Assembly: GCF_900105585.1 (NCBI RefSeq)
Contig: NZ_FNRT01000002.1
Coordinates: 4,340,001-4,404,000, forward strand
Direction of reading: 5' to 3'
Source of the DNA: Nocardioides exalbidus
GTDB lineage: Bacteria; Actinomycetota; Actinomycetes; Propionibacteriales; Nocardioidaceae
DNA: 64,000 nt
Notes under the pieces: generated by a model
What the model was told of the DNA's origin: nothing
Seen by the model: only the letters and a program-made list of their open reading frames with translations
Databases searched by the model: none
Part shown: one piece after another, positions 25,997-34,828 of the stretch
Numbering within the stretch: the first letter of the stretch is position 1
Layout: each line of letters begins with the position of its first letter
Program-made: the position numbers and the translations under genes

Positions 25997-28150
25997 ATGA
26001 CAGCCACCACGACCGCGACGGCGACGGGCGAGAAGCGGATCGGGGTCTGCAACCTCTGCGAGGCGATCTGCGGCCTCGAGATCACGATCGAGGGCCGCGA
26101 GGTCGTCGGCGTCCGCGGCAACCCGGCGGACCCGCTGTCGCGCGGCCACGTCTGCCCGAAGGGCGTCGCCATCGGTGACGTGTACGCCGACCCCGACCGG
26201 CTGCGGCGCCCCGTGAAGCGGGTCGGCGAGGGCGCCGGCGCCACGTGGCAGGAGATCGGCTGGGACGAGGCGTTCGACCTCGTCGCCGACCGCCTGGCCG
26301 CGACGATCAACGAGCACGGCGACGACGCGCTGGGGGTCTACCTCGGCAACCCCAACGCCCACAGCCTCGGCGCGATGACCCACGGCACCGCCATGTTCAA
26401 GTCCTTCCGGACGAGGAACCGCTACTCGGCGACGTCGGTCGACCAGCTCCCCCACCAGCTCGTCGCGCACCTGATGTTCGGCCACCAGCTCTTCCTGCCG
26501 GTCCCGGACATCGACCGGACCTCGTGGTTCCTCGTGATCGGGGCGAACCCGATGGCCTCCAACGGATCGCTGATGACCGTGCCCGACTTCCCGCAGCGGG
26601 TCCGCGACCTGCGCTCGCGCGGTGGCCGGATGGTCGTGCTCGACCCGCGCCGCACCGAGACCGCGAAGGTCGCCGACGAGCACCACTTCGTGCGTCCCGG
26701 CACGGACGCGTGGGTCCTGCTGGCGCTGCTGCAGGTGCTCACGACCGAGCTCGCCGACCAGCTGCCCCCGGCGCCGGCGTACGCCGAGGGGCTGGACACC
26801 GTGGTCGGGCTGGTCGCGGACTTCACCCCCGAGCGCGCCGAGGCGATGAGCGGCCTGCCGGCCGACGTCGTACGACGTCTCGCCCGCGAGCTCGTGGCGG
26901 CCGACGGTGGGGTCGTCTACAGCCGGATCGGCGTCTCGGCCGGGCCGTGGGGCACGGTCTGCCAGTGGGCGGTGAACTGCCTCAACGTCCTCAGCGGCAA
27001 CCTCGACCGCCCCGGCGGGGCGATGTTCACGAGCCCGGCGATCGACGCAGTCGGGACCGGGCTGATCGGGCGCGGGCACTTCGACGCGTGGCGCTCGCGG
27101 GTGCGCGGCCTGCCGGAGACCGCCGGGGAGCTCCCGGTCTCGGCGCTGCGCGAGGAGATCGAGACGCCCGGCGAGGGCCAGGTCCGCGCCCTGCTGACCG
27201 TGGCGGGCAACCCGGTCCTCTCCACGCCCGACGGCGCCCGGCTGGACGGTGCGCTGCGCGACCTCGACTTCATGGCCGCGGTCGACATCTACGTCAACGA
27301 GACGACGCGGCACGCCGACGTGATCCTGCCGCCGACCACGGCGCTCGAGCGCGACCACTACGACCTGGTGTTCCACCTCCTGGCCGTGCGCAACACCGCC
27401 CGGTTCACGCCGGCGGTCTTCGAGAAGGAGGCGGACCAGCGCCACGACTGGCAGATCTTCCGGGAGATCACGCTGCGCACGACCGCTCGCCTCGACCGCA
27501 AGCCGCCCCTCAAGAAGCAGCTGGTGCAGCGCGCCCGGCTCACCGCCAGCCCGACGCTGCTCGTCACCGGCCTGCTGCGACGCGGTGGCAGCGGGGTCAC
27601 CATGAAGAAGCTGCGCAGCCGCCCTGCGGGCCTCGACCTCGGACCGCTGCGCGGCGGACAGCTGCCGGACCGGCTGCCGTCGAGGGGGAAGCGGGTCGAC
27701 CTGGCACCGGCCGTCGTGGTGGCGGACGTCGGACGGCTGGCCGCCATCGACACGCCGGGCGAGCACGAGCTGCTGCTCATCGGACGCCGGCACCAGCGGG
27801 ACTGCAACTCGTGGATGCACAACTCGCAGCGGCTGACCAAGGGGCGCCCGCGCCACCAGCTGCTCATGAACCCGGCCGACCTCGCCTCCCGCGACCTCAG
27901 CGACGGGTCACGGGTGCGGGTCACCTCACGGATCGGCTCGGTCGAGGTGGAGGTCGCCGCGTCCGAGGACCTGATGCCCGGGGTGGTGTCCCTCCCCCAC
28001 GGCTACGGCCACGCGAAGGACGGCGTCCTGATGGCCCGCAGCCGGGAGGTCCCGGGCGTGTCGATCAACGACCTCACCGACCCCGAGCTGCTCGACGTGT
28101 CGGGCAACGCCGCCCTCAACGGCGTACCGGTCGCGGTGACGCCGGCCTGA
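25997..28150 (+). CDS. Molybdopterin-dependent oxidoreductase with N-terminal 4Fe-4S
   Basis: A 717-residue DMSO-reductase-superfamily enzyme. The N-terminal 4Fe-4S site uses Cys18, Cys21, Cys25 and Cys53 (CNLCEAIC and GHVCPKG). The bis-MGD domains follow, with typical stretches WFLVIGANPMASN, MVVLDPRRTETA, VNCLNVLSGNLDRPGG and a C-terminal molydopterin dinucleotide-binding domain (NSWMHNSQRLTKGR, PADLASRDL). No Tat signal is present, so it is cytoplasmic. It lacks adjacent electron-transfer subunits; substrate unknown. The ATG follows GACGAT by six bases. Confidence 0.9.
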   Translation: MTATTTATATGEKRIGVCNLCEAICGLEITIEGREVVGVRGNPADPLSRGHVCPKGVAIGDVYADPDRLRRPVKRVGEGAGATWQEIGWDEAFDLVADRLAATINEHGDDALGVYLGNPNAHSLGAMTHGTAMFKSFRTRNRYSATSVDQLPHQLVAHLMFGHQLFLPVPDIDRTSWFLVIGANPMASNGSLMTVPDFPQRVRDLRSRGGRMVVLDPRRTETAKVADEHHFVRPGTDAWVLLALLQVLTTELADQLPPAPAYAEGLDTVVGLVADFTPERAEAMSGLPADVVRRLARELVAADGGVVYSRIGVSAGPWGTVCQWAVNCLNVLSGNLDRPGGAMFTSPAIDAVGTGLIGRGHFDAWRSRVRGLPETAGELPVSALREEIETPGEGQVRALLTVAGNPVLSTPDGARLDGALRDLDFMAAVDIYVNETTRHADVILPPTTALERDHYDLVFHLLAVRNTARFTPAVFEKEADQRHDWQIFREITLRTTARLDRKPPLKKQLVQRARLTASPTLLVTGLLRRGGSGVTMKKLRSRPAGLDLGPLRGGQLPDRLPSRGKRVDLAPAVVVADVGRLAAIDTPGEHELLLIGRRHQRDCNSWMHNSQRLTKGRPRHQLLMNPADLASRDLSDGSRVRVTSRIGSVEVEVAASEDLMPGVVSLPHGYGHAKDGVLMARSREVPGVSINDLTDPELLDVSGNAALNGVPVAVTPA

Positions 28151-28171
28151 CGTTCGTCGGCGCCGGCCGGG

Positions 28172-28606
28172 TCAGGCGCTGACGTCGCCCAGCACGGCCA
28201 GCACGTCGTCGGGGCTCTGCGCGGCGTCGAGCGCGGCGATCTTCGCGTCGTCGGTGAAGGCGCCCGCGAGCGCCTGCAGCACGACCAGGTGGTCGTCGCC
28301 GGCGCCGGCGATCCCGACGACGTACTTCGCCGGGCTGCCCTTCCAGTCGATGGGCTCGTCGTAGCGGACGAACGAGATGGCCGTCTGCTGGATCAGCGAC
28401 TTGGCCTCGTTGGTGCCGTGCGGGATCGCCAGGCCGTTGCCCATGAAGGTCGAGACCGAGGTCTCGCGCTCGTGCATCGCCTCGACGTAGGCCTCCGGCA
28501 CGGCACCGCTGGCCACCAGCAGGTTGCCCGCCTCGGTGATCGCAGCGTCGCGGTCGCGGGCCTGTCCGCCCAGCACGATCGACTCCCGGCTCAGTACGTC
28601 GCTCAT
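28172..28606 (-). CDS. mtlF: PTS EIIA component, mannitol/fructose type
   Basis: A 144-residue stand-alone EIIA. The phosphorylated histidine is His63 in MGNGLAIPHGTNEAK, the PTS EIIA type 2 signature of mannitol EIIA. It takes the phosphate from HPr and passes it to the EIIB of the mannitol-type permease 1 kb upstream, which has no EIIA domain of its own. A GAGGAG lies about 10 bases before the ATG. The symbol is assigned from the motif and context; a related polyol is possible. Confidence 0.88.
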   Translation of the reverse strand: MSDVLSRESIVLGGQARDRDAAITEAGNLLVASGAVPEAYVEAMHERETSVSTFMGNGLAIPHGTNEAKSLIQQTAISFVRYDEPIDWKGSPAKYVVGIAGAGDDHLVVLQALAGAFTDDAKIAALDAAQSPDDVLAVLGDVSA

Positions 28607-28794
28607 CTCGCCTCACTCCTCAGCAGTCTGGTGGCGTCACCGGCACGGGTGGCGTCGTGGGGCCCATCACACCACACCGCTGGTGGCCGGCCGCGGCCCG
28701 AGAGCGCCCAGCCGAGATTGCGAAGACGGCCACGCGGGAATCCGAGCGCCCCTACCCTGAGGGGTGACCGCCATCACAGAAGAGGGCATCGACC

Positions 28795-29487
28795 ATGGGC
28801 GAGATCCAGGCTGCGACAGAGGAAGGCTTCACCGTCTCCGGTGACGGGCGCTTCCGCGGGGACGACGAGCACGGCGGCGAGCTGGCCGGGATGACGCTGT
28901 ACGTCGTCCGCGCGCTGGTGCAGGTCGACCAGCTGCTCGGGCTCGGCGCGCTCCGGTCCGTGCACGCGCGAGGTGGTCGCCAGGAGCTGGCCGTGCAGGT
29001 CGGCCACGAGGGCGACTTCGGCCTCGAGGTGACGTGCGCGCTCAGCCGCACCGGCCTCGACCCGGTCGCCGCAGGCTCCGGCCGGCCCGTCGACGCAGCC
29101 CACGGCGACGAGCTCGGCGACGGGCTCGACGCCGTCATGGACCAGGTGTGCCGCATCGACCTGGTCGCCGGCTGCTTCGTGGTCTCGGCGAGCGGCACGA
29201 TGGTCGCCGAGCGGGTGCCGGGCATCGACCCGGACGGCCTGTCCGGGACCGGGCGTCGGATGAGGGTCGCCTTCGACGCCTTCGACCGCTTCCTCGGCAC
29301 GACGTCGCTCGTCACCGGGTTCGAGTGGGTCCAGATGGTCGCCGCGCCCGTCGGCAACGGCCTGGCCGTGGCCATCGCGGACCTCGGGTGCGACCCCGCC
29401 GAGATCGCCTCGGCGATCCACGTGGGCGGCGGCGCGCTCCACGGGGTCGACCTCGCCTCCCACCGCTCGTCCGCGCTCGCCGACTGA
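28795..29487 (+). CDS. Protein with two tandem Roadblock/LC7-like domains (predicted)
   Basis: The 230-residue protein has no membrane segment. Residues 8-78 and 124-210 look like copies of one fold. EEGFTVSGDGRF aligns with VAGCFVVSASGTM, and VRALVQVDQLLGLGALRSV with RVAFDAFDRFLGTTSLVTG; both then run into an extended strand pair. The second copy fits the Roadblock/LC7 (MglB-like) pattern, which usually regulates small GTPases, but none is encoded nearby. The gene lies opposite to the mannitol PTS genes, between EIIA and EIICB. The fold is my inference; the gene itself is supported by codon pattern and a terminator. Confidence 0.55.
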   Translation: MGEIQAATEEGFTVSGDGRFRGDDEHGGELAGMTLYVVRALVQVDQLLGLGALRSVHARGGRQELAVQVGHEGDFGLEVTCALSRTGLDPVAAGSGRPVDAAHGDELGDGLDAVMDQVCRIDLVAGCFVVSASGTMVAERVPGIDPDGLSGTGRRMRVAFDAFDRFLGTTSLVTGFEWVQMVAAPVGNGLAVAIADLGCDPAEIASAIHVGGGALHGVDLASHRSSALAD

Positions 29488-29545
29488 GCCCCGCCCACGC
29501 CGCGCGTGCGCCCGGCCGCGGCACGCACCTCGTCGTCGTACGACA

Positions 29546-29582
29546 CAGGGCCCGGCCCTCCGTGACGGAGGACCGGGCCCTG
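29546..29582. terminator. Bidirectional terminator, 16 paired bases
   Basis: CAGGGCCCGG (29546-29555) pairs with CCGGGCCCTG (29573-29582), and CCTCCG (29557-29562) with CGGAGG (29566-29571), with one C-A mismatch between. It separates the convergent Roadblock-like gene and mtlA. Confidence 0.85.
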
Positions 29583-29624
29583 CTGTGTGTCAGGCGACCC
29601 GCTCGGGACGGGTCACCCCGTCCG

Positions 29625-31187
29625 TCAGGACGGGTTGTTCTCCTGGACCATCGCCACGATCTCGTCGTAGCGCGGGCTGCCCATGAAGTTGTCGACCGAC
29701 ACGTGGATCGCGGACGGGCTCTTCTCCCGGGCGCGGTCGGTCAGGTCCTGGTGGGTGACCACCAGGTCGACGTCGTCGGTCAGGTTGGAGATGGCCTTGT
29801 TGACCACCGTGACCTCGGAGTGACCGGAGTCCTGGATCTTCTTGCGCAGCACCGAGGCACCCATCGCCGACGAGCCCATGCCGGCGTCGCAGGCGAAGAC
29901 GATGTTGGTGATCTCCTTGGTGGCCGTGCTCGTCGCCGTGGTCGTGGCTGCGGCGGCACCGGCACCCGTGAGCGCGCTGGCGACCGACGACTGCTTGCCC
30001 TTCATGGACTCCATCGAGCTCGTCGCTCCGGCGAGGTCACCCTCGTCGTCGGTCTTGTCGATGCGCAGCAGGAAGGCGGCCACGATGAACGACACGGCTG
30101 CCGCGAAGATCACCGACAGGGTGACACCGATGATGCTGCCCGCCGGGGAGGCGAGCCACACCGCGATGATCGAGCCCGGGCTGGCGGGCGAGCGCAGTCC
30201 GGAGCCGAAGGCGACGTTGGTGGCGACGCCGGTCATGCCGCCGAGGATCACGGCGAGGACGAGCTTGGGCTTCATCAGCACGTAGGGGAAGTAGATCTCG
30301 TGGATGCCGCCGACGAACTGGATCAGGATCGCGCCGGGGGCCGAGGCCTTGGCTGCACCCTTGCCGAAGAACATGAACGCGAGCAGCAGACCCAGGCCCG
30401 GGCCGGGGTTGGCCTCGAGCAGGAACAGGATCGACTGACCCTTGTCGAGAGCCTCGGAGGTGCCGAGCGGCGTCAGGATGCCCTGGTTGATGGCGTTGTT
30501 GAGGAAGAGGATCTTGGCCGGCTCGATGAAGATCGAGGTCAGCGGGAGCAGGTTGTTCGAGACCAGCGTGTCGACGACGTTGGACGCGACCTTGCTGAAG
30601 GCCTCCACGAACGGGCCGGCGACGACGAACCCGAGCACGGCCAGGATGCCGCCCCAGATGCCGGCGGAGAAGTTGTTGATGAGCATCTCGAAGCCCGGGC
30701 GGATCTTGTGGGCCCACATGGCGTCGAGCTTCTTCATCGACCAGCCGCCGAGCGGGCCCATGACCATCGCGCCCAGGAACATCGGGACGCTGGCCCCGGC
30801 GATGGCGCCCATGGTCGCGATGGCGCCGACGACGCCGCCCCGGATGGAGTCGTTGTAGGTCATCCGGCCGCCGGTGTAGCCGATGAGGAGCGGCAGCAGG
30901 TAGGTGATCATCGGGCCGACGATGCCCGCGTGCTCACCGTCCCAGCCGCCGAGGGCGGAGACGAACCCGTAGGTGTGCTGGCCTGCCTCGGTGCCCGCCT
31001 CGAAGCCGAACAGCTTGTCCCCGATCAGGGTGATCCAGCCCGTCTGGATGAAGAGTGCGGTGATCAGGCCCCACGCGATGAACGCGCCGATGTTCGGCAG
31101 GACCATGTTGGAGAGGAACGTGCCGAACTTCTGCACGTGGACCCGGGCGCCGGATCGGGGCGCCGGGGTGGAAGTGGTGGTCGCCAT
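29625..31187 (-). CDS. mtlA: PTS mannitol-type permease EIICB
   Basis: A 520-residue membrane permease. The EIIC domain (to about 375) has multiple helices, with the conserved GGIHEIYFPYVLMKP at 293-307 that forms the sugar site. After a flexible linker rich in Thr and Ala, the EIIB domain starts at about 425 with the phosphorylated Cys433 in FACDAGMGSSAMG. It imports and phosphorylates a hexitol, most likely mannitol. It lacks EIIA, provided by the gene at 28172. GGAGG lies ten bases before the ATG. A regulated promoter is visible upstream. Confidence 0.93.
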   Translation of the reverse strand: MATTTSTPAPRSGARVHVQKFGTFLSNMVLPNIGAFIAWGLITALFIQTGWITLIGDKLFGFEAGTEAGQHTYGFVSALGGWDGEHAGIVGPMITYLLPLLIGYTGGRMTYNDSIRGGVVGAIATMGAIAGASVPMFLGAMVMGPLGGWSMKKLDAMWAHKIRPGFEMLINNFSAGIWGGILAVLGFVVAGPFVEAFSKVASNVVDTLVSNNLLPLTSIFIEPAKILFLNNAINQGILTPLGTSEALDKGQSILFLLEANPGPGLGLLLAFMFFGKGAAKASAPGAILIQFVGGIHEIYFPYVLMKPKLVLAVILGGMTGVATNVAFGSGLRSPASPGSIIAVWLASPAGSIIGVTLSVIFAAAVSFIVAAFLLRIDKTDDEGDLAGATSSMESMKGKQSSVASALTGAGAAAATTTATSTATKEITNIVFACDAGMGSSAMGASVLRKKIQDSGHSEVTVVNKAISNLTDDVDLVVTHQDLTDRAREKSPSAIHVSVDNFMGSPRYDEIVAMVQENNPS

Positions 31188-31210
31188 GCTTGATGTCCTC
31201 CAGTTGAACT

Positions 31211-31231
31211 ATGGGGGCGGGTGACCCCCAT
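31211..31231 (-). promoter_or_regulatory. Hairpin in the mtlA leader
   Basis: ATGGGGG (31211-31217) and CCCCCAT (31225-31231) are perfect 7-base arms with a 7-base loop. It lies in the predicted 5' untranslated region just upstream of the mtlA ribosome site and could shape mRNA stability or translation. Confidence 0.45.
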
Positions 31232-31241
31232 CACATGATGC

Positions 31242-31276
31242 TCGTGATTAAACATCACGAACGGGCATGTTGCCAA
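31242..31276 (-). promoter_or_regulatory. mtlA promoter with overlapping operator
   Basis: On the minus strand, TTGGCA (31276-31271) and TTTAAT (31252-31247) are 18 bases apart. The -10 lies inside a perfect palindrome, TCGTGAT-N5-ATCACGA (31242-31260). A repressor or activator bound there would directly control mtlA transcription. The protein is unknown; the DeoR regulator at 34873 is one candidate. Confidence 0.55.
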
Positions 31277-31281
31277 GCATT

Positions 31282-31301
31282 CGGGCACACATTCGTGCCC
31301 G
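31282..31301 (-). terminator. Hairpin after the polyol dehydrogenase gene
   Basis: CGGGCAC (31282-31288) and GTGCCCG (31295-31301) are perfect arms with a 6-base loop, 31 bases past the dehydrogenase stop. It has no clear T-run, so it could also be a second operator site for mtlA. Confidence 0.45.
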
Positions 31302-31331
31302 ACTATGTGGCTTTCTCAGGAAGAGGACGTT

Positions 31332-33068
31332 CTAGCCGCTCAGCTGGCTCTCGAACAGCGCCTTCTCCACGTCTCCGTTCCACGTGCCGCCGGGGCCGAG
31401 CTTGGCCGCGACCTCCGGCAGCTTCTCCCCCAGCTCGTCGAGCCCCATGAGCGGGAGGTCGTGGATCTGGGGGAAGATCAGGACCTTGCCGGAGTAGGCA
31501 CCGTCGACCAGCGCCTGGAGCCCGTCCTTGGCCGCCCGCATGCCGCCGACAGCGCCGACGATCGAGCCCGGGGAGAGCTCGCCGGCGGTGGCGAGGTCCA
31601 CCACCTGCTGCTGGTCGTGGATGGTCAGCCCCGAGGTCCCGGTGTACTGGGCGTTGCTCAGGTAGACCGCACTCAGGTTCACCGGCGCCAGGGTGCCGTT
31701 AGGAACTCCGGCGAAGAAGACCAGCATGCCGTCGGACTTCATCAGCGTGTCGGCCTCGGCCATCACGGCGGAGATGGGGACGCTGACGACGACGTCGTCG
31801 GCGCCCTCGCCGTCGGTGAGGTCCATGACGAAGTCGCGCAGCGACACCTCCGAGGTCTGCGAGTTGAAGGTGATCAGCTCGCAGTCGTTGGTCTCCGCCA
31901 GGTGTGCCAGGCGGTCCTCGAGGCTCTTCAGACGCTCGTCGCTCACCTCCGTGGCGACGACCCGACGCGGACCGTCCGTCTGCTGGATCGCCCGCTGCAG
32001 GTGCATCAGGCCCATGGGACCACCCGCCCCGACGAAGATCGTCGTACCGCCCGAGCGGAGGTCGCAGCGGTTGCGCGCCTCGCCGTAGGACGCGGCGATG
32101 TCCGGACCCGTGCCGCCGACGTAGGCGGTGTAGTCGTAGTGCAGCCGGCCGACGTCGGTGCTCACCAGGCCGTCGAGCGCGGTCTCGCCGACCATGTTGA
32201 GGGTGCCGCGTCGGGCGATGTGCGTGGCGACCGCACCGACGGTCTCCGCCGAGCGCGGGTCGAGCATGACGATGTCGTCGAAGCCGGCGCCGTCGGTCAG
32301 CTCGTCCACCAGCGCCTGGTAGTCGTCGGTGCCGAGGCCGTCGCGGACGACCGTTGTCGCGGAGGTGCCCTCGACCAGCGCGACGACCGCGGCCGGCACG
32401 TCGGTCAGCACGATGGTGGCCGGAGCGTCCAGCCCGGCCGAGAAGTCGTAGTGGCGCTCGTCGCCGGGACGGCCGACGATCCACATCGTCCCGCCGCTCT
32501 TCGGCTCCAGGCGGCGACGCTGGGTGTAGGCCGCCATCACGCAGCCCCACGGCTCCAGCGTGGAGGCCTCGGCGTAGCCGAACGAGTCGGGCAGCGGCAG
32601 CAGGCAGGCGCCGTCGTCGGTCTCGAGCATCTCGGCGCCCATGAGGTGGTACTGGATCAGCCCGCCGGGGATCGTGTAGCCGTAGGCGGTGCTCTTGCCG
32701 TCCTGGTAGATGTCCGGCTGCACGGCCAGGCGCTGTCCGGCGTGGTAGCGGTCCTTCAGGTGGTCGCCGACCTCGATCACGGTGAGGCTGACCTCGTGCC
32801 CGAGCCGGGTGGGGTCGTGGGCCAGGTCGCGGTTGTAGAGCTTCGGGTGGCTGCCGCCCTGGCGCATGATCTTCACGTCCGAGAAGCACAGGCCCACGCT
32901 GTCGATGCGCACCAGCATGTGGTCGGCGTCCGGCGAGGGGATCTCGACGAGCTCGGGCCCGTCGTCCTTGCCCATGTTGTCCTCACCCGCTCCCCACAGG
33001 TTCCAGGCCCAGGCCTCGTCGGGCACGTCGGTGTCGGCGGCGCGGTAGCGGTCGTACGCAGATGTCAT
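31332..33068 (-). CDS. Zinc-type alcohol (polyol phosphate?) dehydrogenase with two Rossmann domains
   Basis: The 578-residue protein is far longer than the usual 350-410 residues of medium-chain dehydrogenases. The N-terminal catalytic domain has zinc ligands Cys61 (GLCFSDVKIM) and His91/Glu92 (GHE), plus Glu172 in LEPWGC. Two Rossmann-like units then follow. Unit 1, about 191-320, has lost its glycine loop (VGRPGDERHYD). Unit 2, about 339-480, keeps it (FVGAGGPMGLM). Relatives include SorE-type L-sorbose-1-phosphate reductases. Sited between ptsI and mtlA, it probably oxidises the imported polyol phosphate, since no mtlD is present. Confidence 0.8.
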   Translation of the reverse strand: MTSAYDRYRAADTDVPDEAWAWNLWGAGEDNMGKDDGPELVEIPSPDADHMLVRIDSVGLCFSDVKIMRQGGSHPKLYNRDLAHDPTRLGHEVSLTVIEVGDHLKDRYHAGQRLAVQPDIYQDGKSTAYGYTIPGGLIQYHLMGAEMLETDDGACLLPLPDSFGYAEASTLEPWGCVMAAYTQRRRLEPKSGGTMWIVGRPGDERHYDFSAGLDAPATIVLTDVPAAVVALVEGTSATTVVRDGLGTDDYQALVDELTDGAGFDDIVMLDPRSAETVGAVATHIARRGTLNMVGETALDGLVSTDVGRLHYDYTAYVGGTGPDIAASYGEARNRCDLRSGGTTIFVGAGGPMGLMHLQRAIQQTDGPRRVVATEVSDERLKSLEDRLAHLAETNDCELITFNSQTSEVSLRDFVMDLTDGEGADDVVVSVPISAVMAEADTLMKSDGMLVFFAGVPNGTLAPVNLSAVYLSNAQYTGTSGLTIHDQQQVVDLATAGELSPGSIVGAVGGMRAAKDGLQALVDGAYSGKVLIFPQIHDLPLMGLDELGEKLPEVAAKLGPGGTWNGDVEKALFESQLSG

Positions 33069-33107
33069 GGTTCCTCCGTCGTGGGTGGGGTGGTCGGCGA
33101 GCGGGGC

Positions 33108-34790
33108 TCAGTGGCCCAGCAGCTCGCGCACGGCAGCACGCGCCGCCATCGGGTCGGGCGCACCCAGTGCGGCCTCGGCGGCCGCCTCACAGGTCTCGAA
33201 CGTGACCCTCCCCAGCTGCGCACCCACGGGACGCACGGCGCGGGCAGCCATCGAGAGCGAGGTGATGCCCATGCCGATCAGCGCCGTCGCGAGCAGCGGG
33301 TCGGCCGCGGCCTCGCCGCAGACGCCGACGGGCTTGCCCGCCTCGGTGCCCGCGTGCGCCGTGATCGCGATGAGCTGCAGCACGGCCGGCTGCCAGGGGT
33401 CGGTCAGGTGCGCGAGGTCGGTCGCCATGCGGTCGGCGGCCATGGCGTACTGGGTGAGGTCGTTGGTGCCGATCGAGAGGAAGTCGACGACCTCGAGCAT
33501 CCGGTGCGCGAGCAGCGCGGCGCTCGGGATCTCGACCATCACGCCGGCCTTGAGCCCGCGGCTCTTGACCTTCGCGGCGAAGTCGGCCGCCTCGGCGACG
33601 GTCGCCACCATCGGCGCCATCACCCACGTCTCGGTGCCGGTCTTCTCGGCCGCGGCGGCGATGCCGTCGAGCTGGCGCTCCATCAGGCCGGGGTTGTCGA
33701 AGCTGAGCCGCAGCCCGCGGACACCGAGGGCCGGGTTCTCCTCGCCCTCGTGGGTCGCGAACGCGATGGGCTTGTCGGAGCCGGCGTCGAGGGTGCGCAC
33801 GACCACGTAGCGGCCGTCGGCGTAGGGCGCGAGGACGGCGCTGTAGATGTCGGCCTGCTCCTCGACGCTCGGCTCCTCCTTGCGGTCGAGGAAGCACAGC
33901 TCGGTGCGGAACAGGCCCACCCCGCCGACCGGCTCGACACCCGCGGTCTCGGCGGAGGCGCCGTCGGCGACGTTGGCGAGCAGCTTGAAGGGCATGCCGT
34001 CGGCGGTCGACGCAGGACCGCTCCAGCTGGCGAGCTCCTCGCGCAGCCGACGGCTCTCCTCGACCCGGGCGCGGGCCTCCTCGGGGTCGGCGCCCTGCGC
34101 GATCGTGCCGGCCTCGCCGTCGACGACGACGAACGTGCCCGCCGCGAGCGCGGTGATGCCGGCGGCGCCGACGATGCACGGGATGCCGAGCTGCCTGGCG
34201 ATGATCGCGGTGTGGCTGGTGGCGCCGCCGCGCTCGGTCACCAGGGCGGTGACCAGCGACGGGTCGAGGCCGGAGGTGTCGCTGGGGGCGAGGTCCTCGG
34301 CGACCAGGATCGAGGGCTCCTTGGGCGTCGGGACGCCCGGCTCTGGCTCACCGACGAGGTGGGCGACGACCCGGCGCTCGATGTCGCGCAGGTCGGTGAC
34401 CCGCTCGGCCATCAGGCCGCCCATGTTGGTGAAGATCGTGACGAACTGCTCGACGGCGCCCTGCACCGCGGCCACCGGGCCCTGCCCGGACTGCAGGTTC
34501 TTCGACACCGCGCCGCGCAGGCCCTTGTCGCGCGCCAGGCCGGCGCTCGCCGTCAGCACCTCGGCCGCGGCGCCCTGCGCGTTGGCCGCCTTGGAGGCGA
34601 ACGTGTCGGCCACTGCGGCCACCGCGTCGTCGTACGCCGACAGGGCCGCGTCGGCGTCGGCGAAGTCGCCTTCACCGAAGCGGGCGATCGCGTCGGGCGA
34701 GACCTCGCCGCGCACGTGGAGGACGGGGCCGGCGGCAACACCCGGAACGACCGGGGTCCCGCTGAGGGAGGGGCTCTCGGGTGTGGTCAT
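33108..34790 (-). CDS. ptsI: PTS Enzyme I (phosphoenolpyruvate-protein phosphotransferase)
   Basis: A 560-residue cytoplasmic enzyme that starts the PTS chain by moving phosphate from PEP to HPr. The phosphorylated residue is His193 in TERGGATSHTAIIAR. PEP-binding domain signatures follow: GVGLFRTELCFLDR, LGVRGLRLSFDNPGL, VMVEIPSAALLA, FLSIGTNDLTQYAMAADR and VGVCGEAAADP with the acid-base cysteine. Start ATG 34790 lies six bases after TACGGT; GTG at 34796 is possible. It is divergent from the DeoR gene and may be co-transcribed with the dehydrogenase 39 bases downstream. Confidence 0.97.
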   Translation of the reverse strand: MTTPESPSLSGTPVVPGVAAGPVLHVRGEVSPDAIARFGEGDFADADAALSAYDDAVAAVADTFASKAANAQGAAAEVLTASAGLARDKGLRGAVSKNLQSGQGPVAAVQGAVEQFVTIFTNMGGLMAERVTDLRDIERRVVAHLVGEPEPGVPTPKEPSILVAEDLAPSDTSGLDPSLVTALVTERGGATSHTAIIARQLGIPCIVGAAGITALAAGTFVVVDGEAGTIAQGADPEEARARVEESRRLREELASWSGPASTADGMPFKLLANVADGASAETAGVEPVGGVGLFRTELCFLDRKEEPSVEEQADIYSAVLAPYADGRYVVVRTLDAGSDKPIAFATHEGEENPALGVRGLRLSFDNPGLMERQLDGIAAAAEKTGTETWVMAPMVATVAEAADFAAKVKSRGLKAGVMVEIPSAALLAHRMLEVVDFLSIGTNDLTQYAMAADRMATDLAHLTDPWQPAVLQLIAITAHAGTEAGKPVGVCGEAAADPLLATALIGMGITSLSMAARAVRPVGAQLGRVTFETCEAAAEAALGAPDPMAARAAVRELLGH

Positions 34791-34796
34791 GGACAC

Positions 34797-34826
34797 ACCG
34801 TAGATCCTAGGCTTGTTGACAGGCAA
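34797..34826 (-). promoter_or_regulatory. ptsI promoter
   Basis: On the minus strand TTGCCT (34826-34821) and TACGGT (34802-34797) are 18 bases apart. The -10 ends six bases before the ptsI ATG, so the mRNA may be leaderless. Its -35 lies back-to-back with the divergent deoR -35. Confidence 0.55.
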
Positions 34827-34828
34827 CA
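34814..34828. promoter_or_regulatory. Candidate DeoR operator between ptsI and the fru genes
   Basis: TGTTG-ACAGG-CAACA is a perfect 5-base inverted repeat with a 5-base spacer. It covers the -35 boxes of both divergent promoters, so one bound repressor could block both. Confidence 0.45.
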
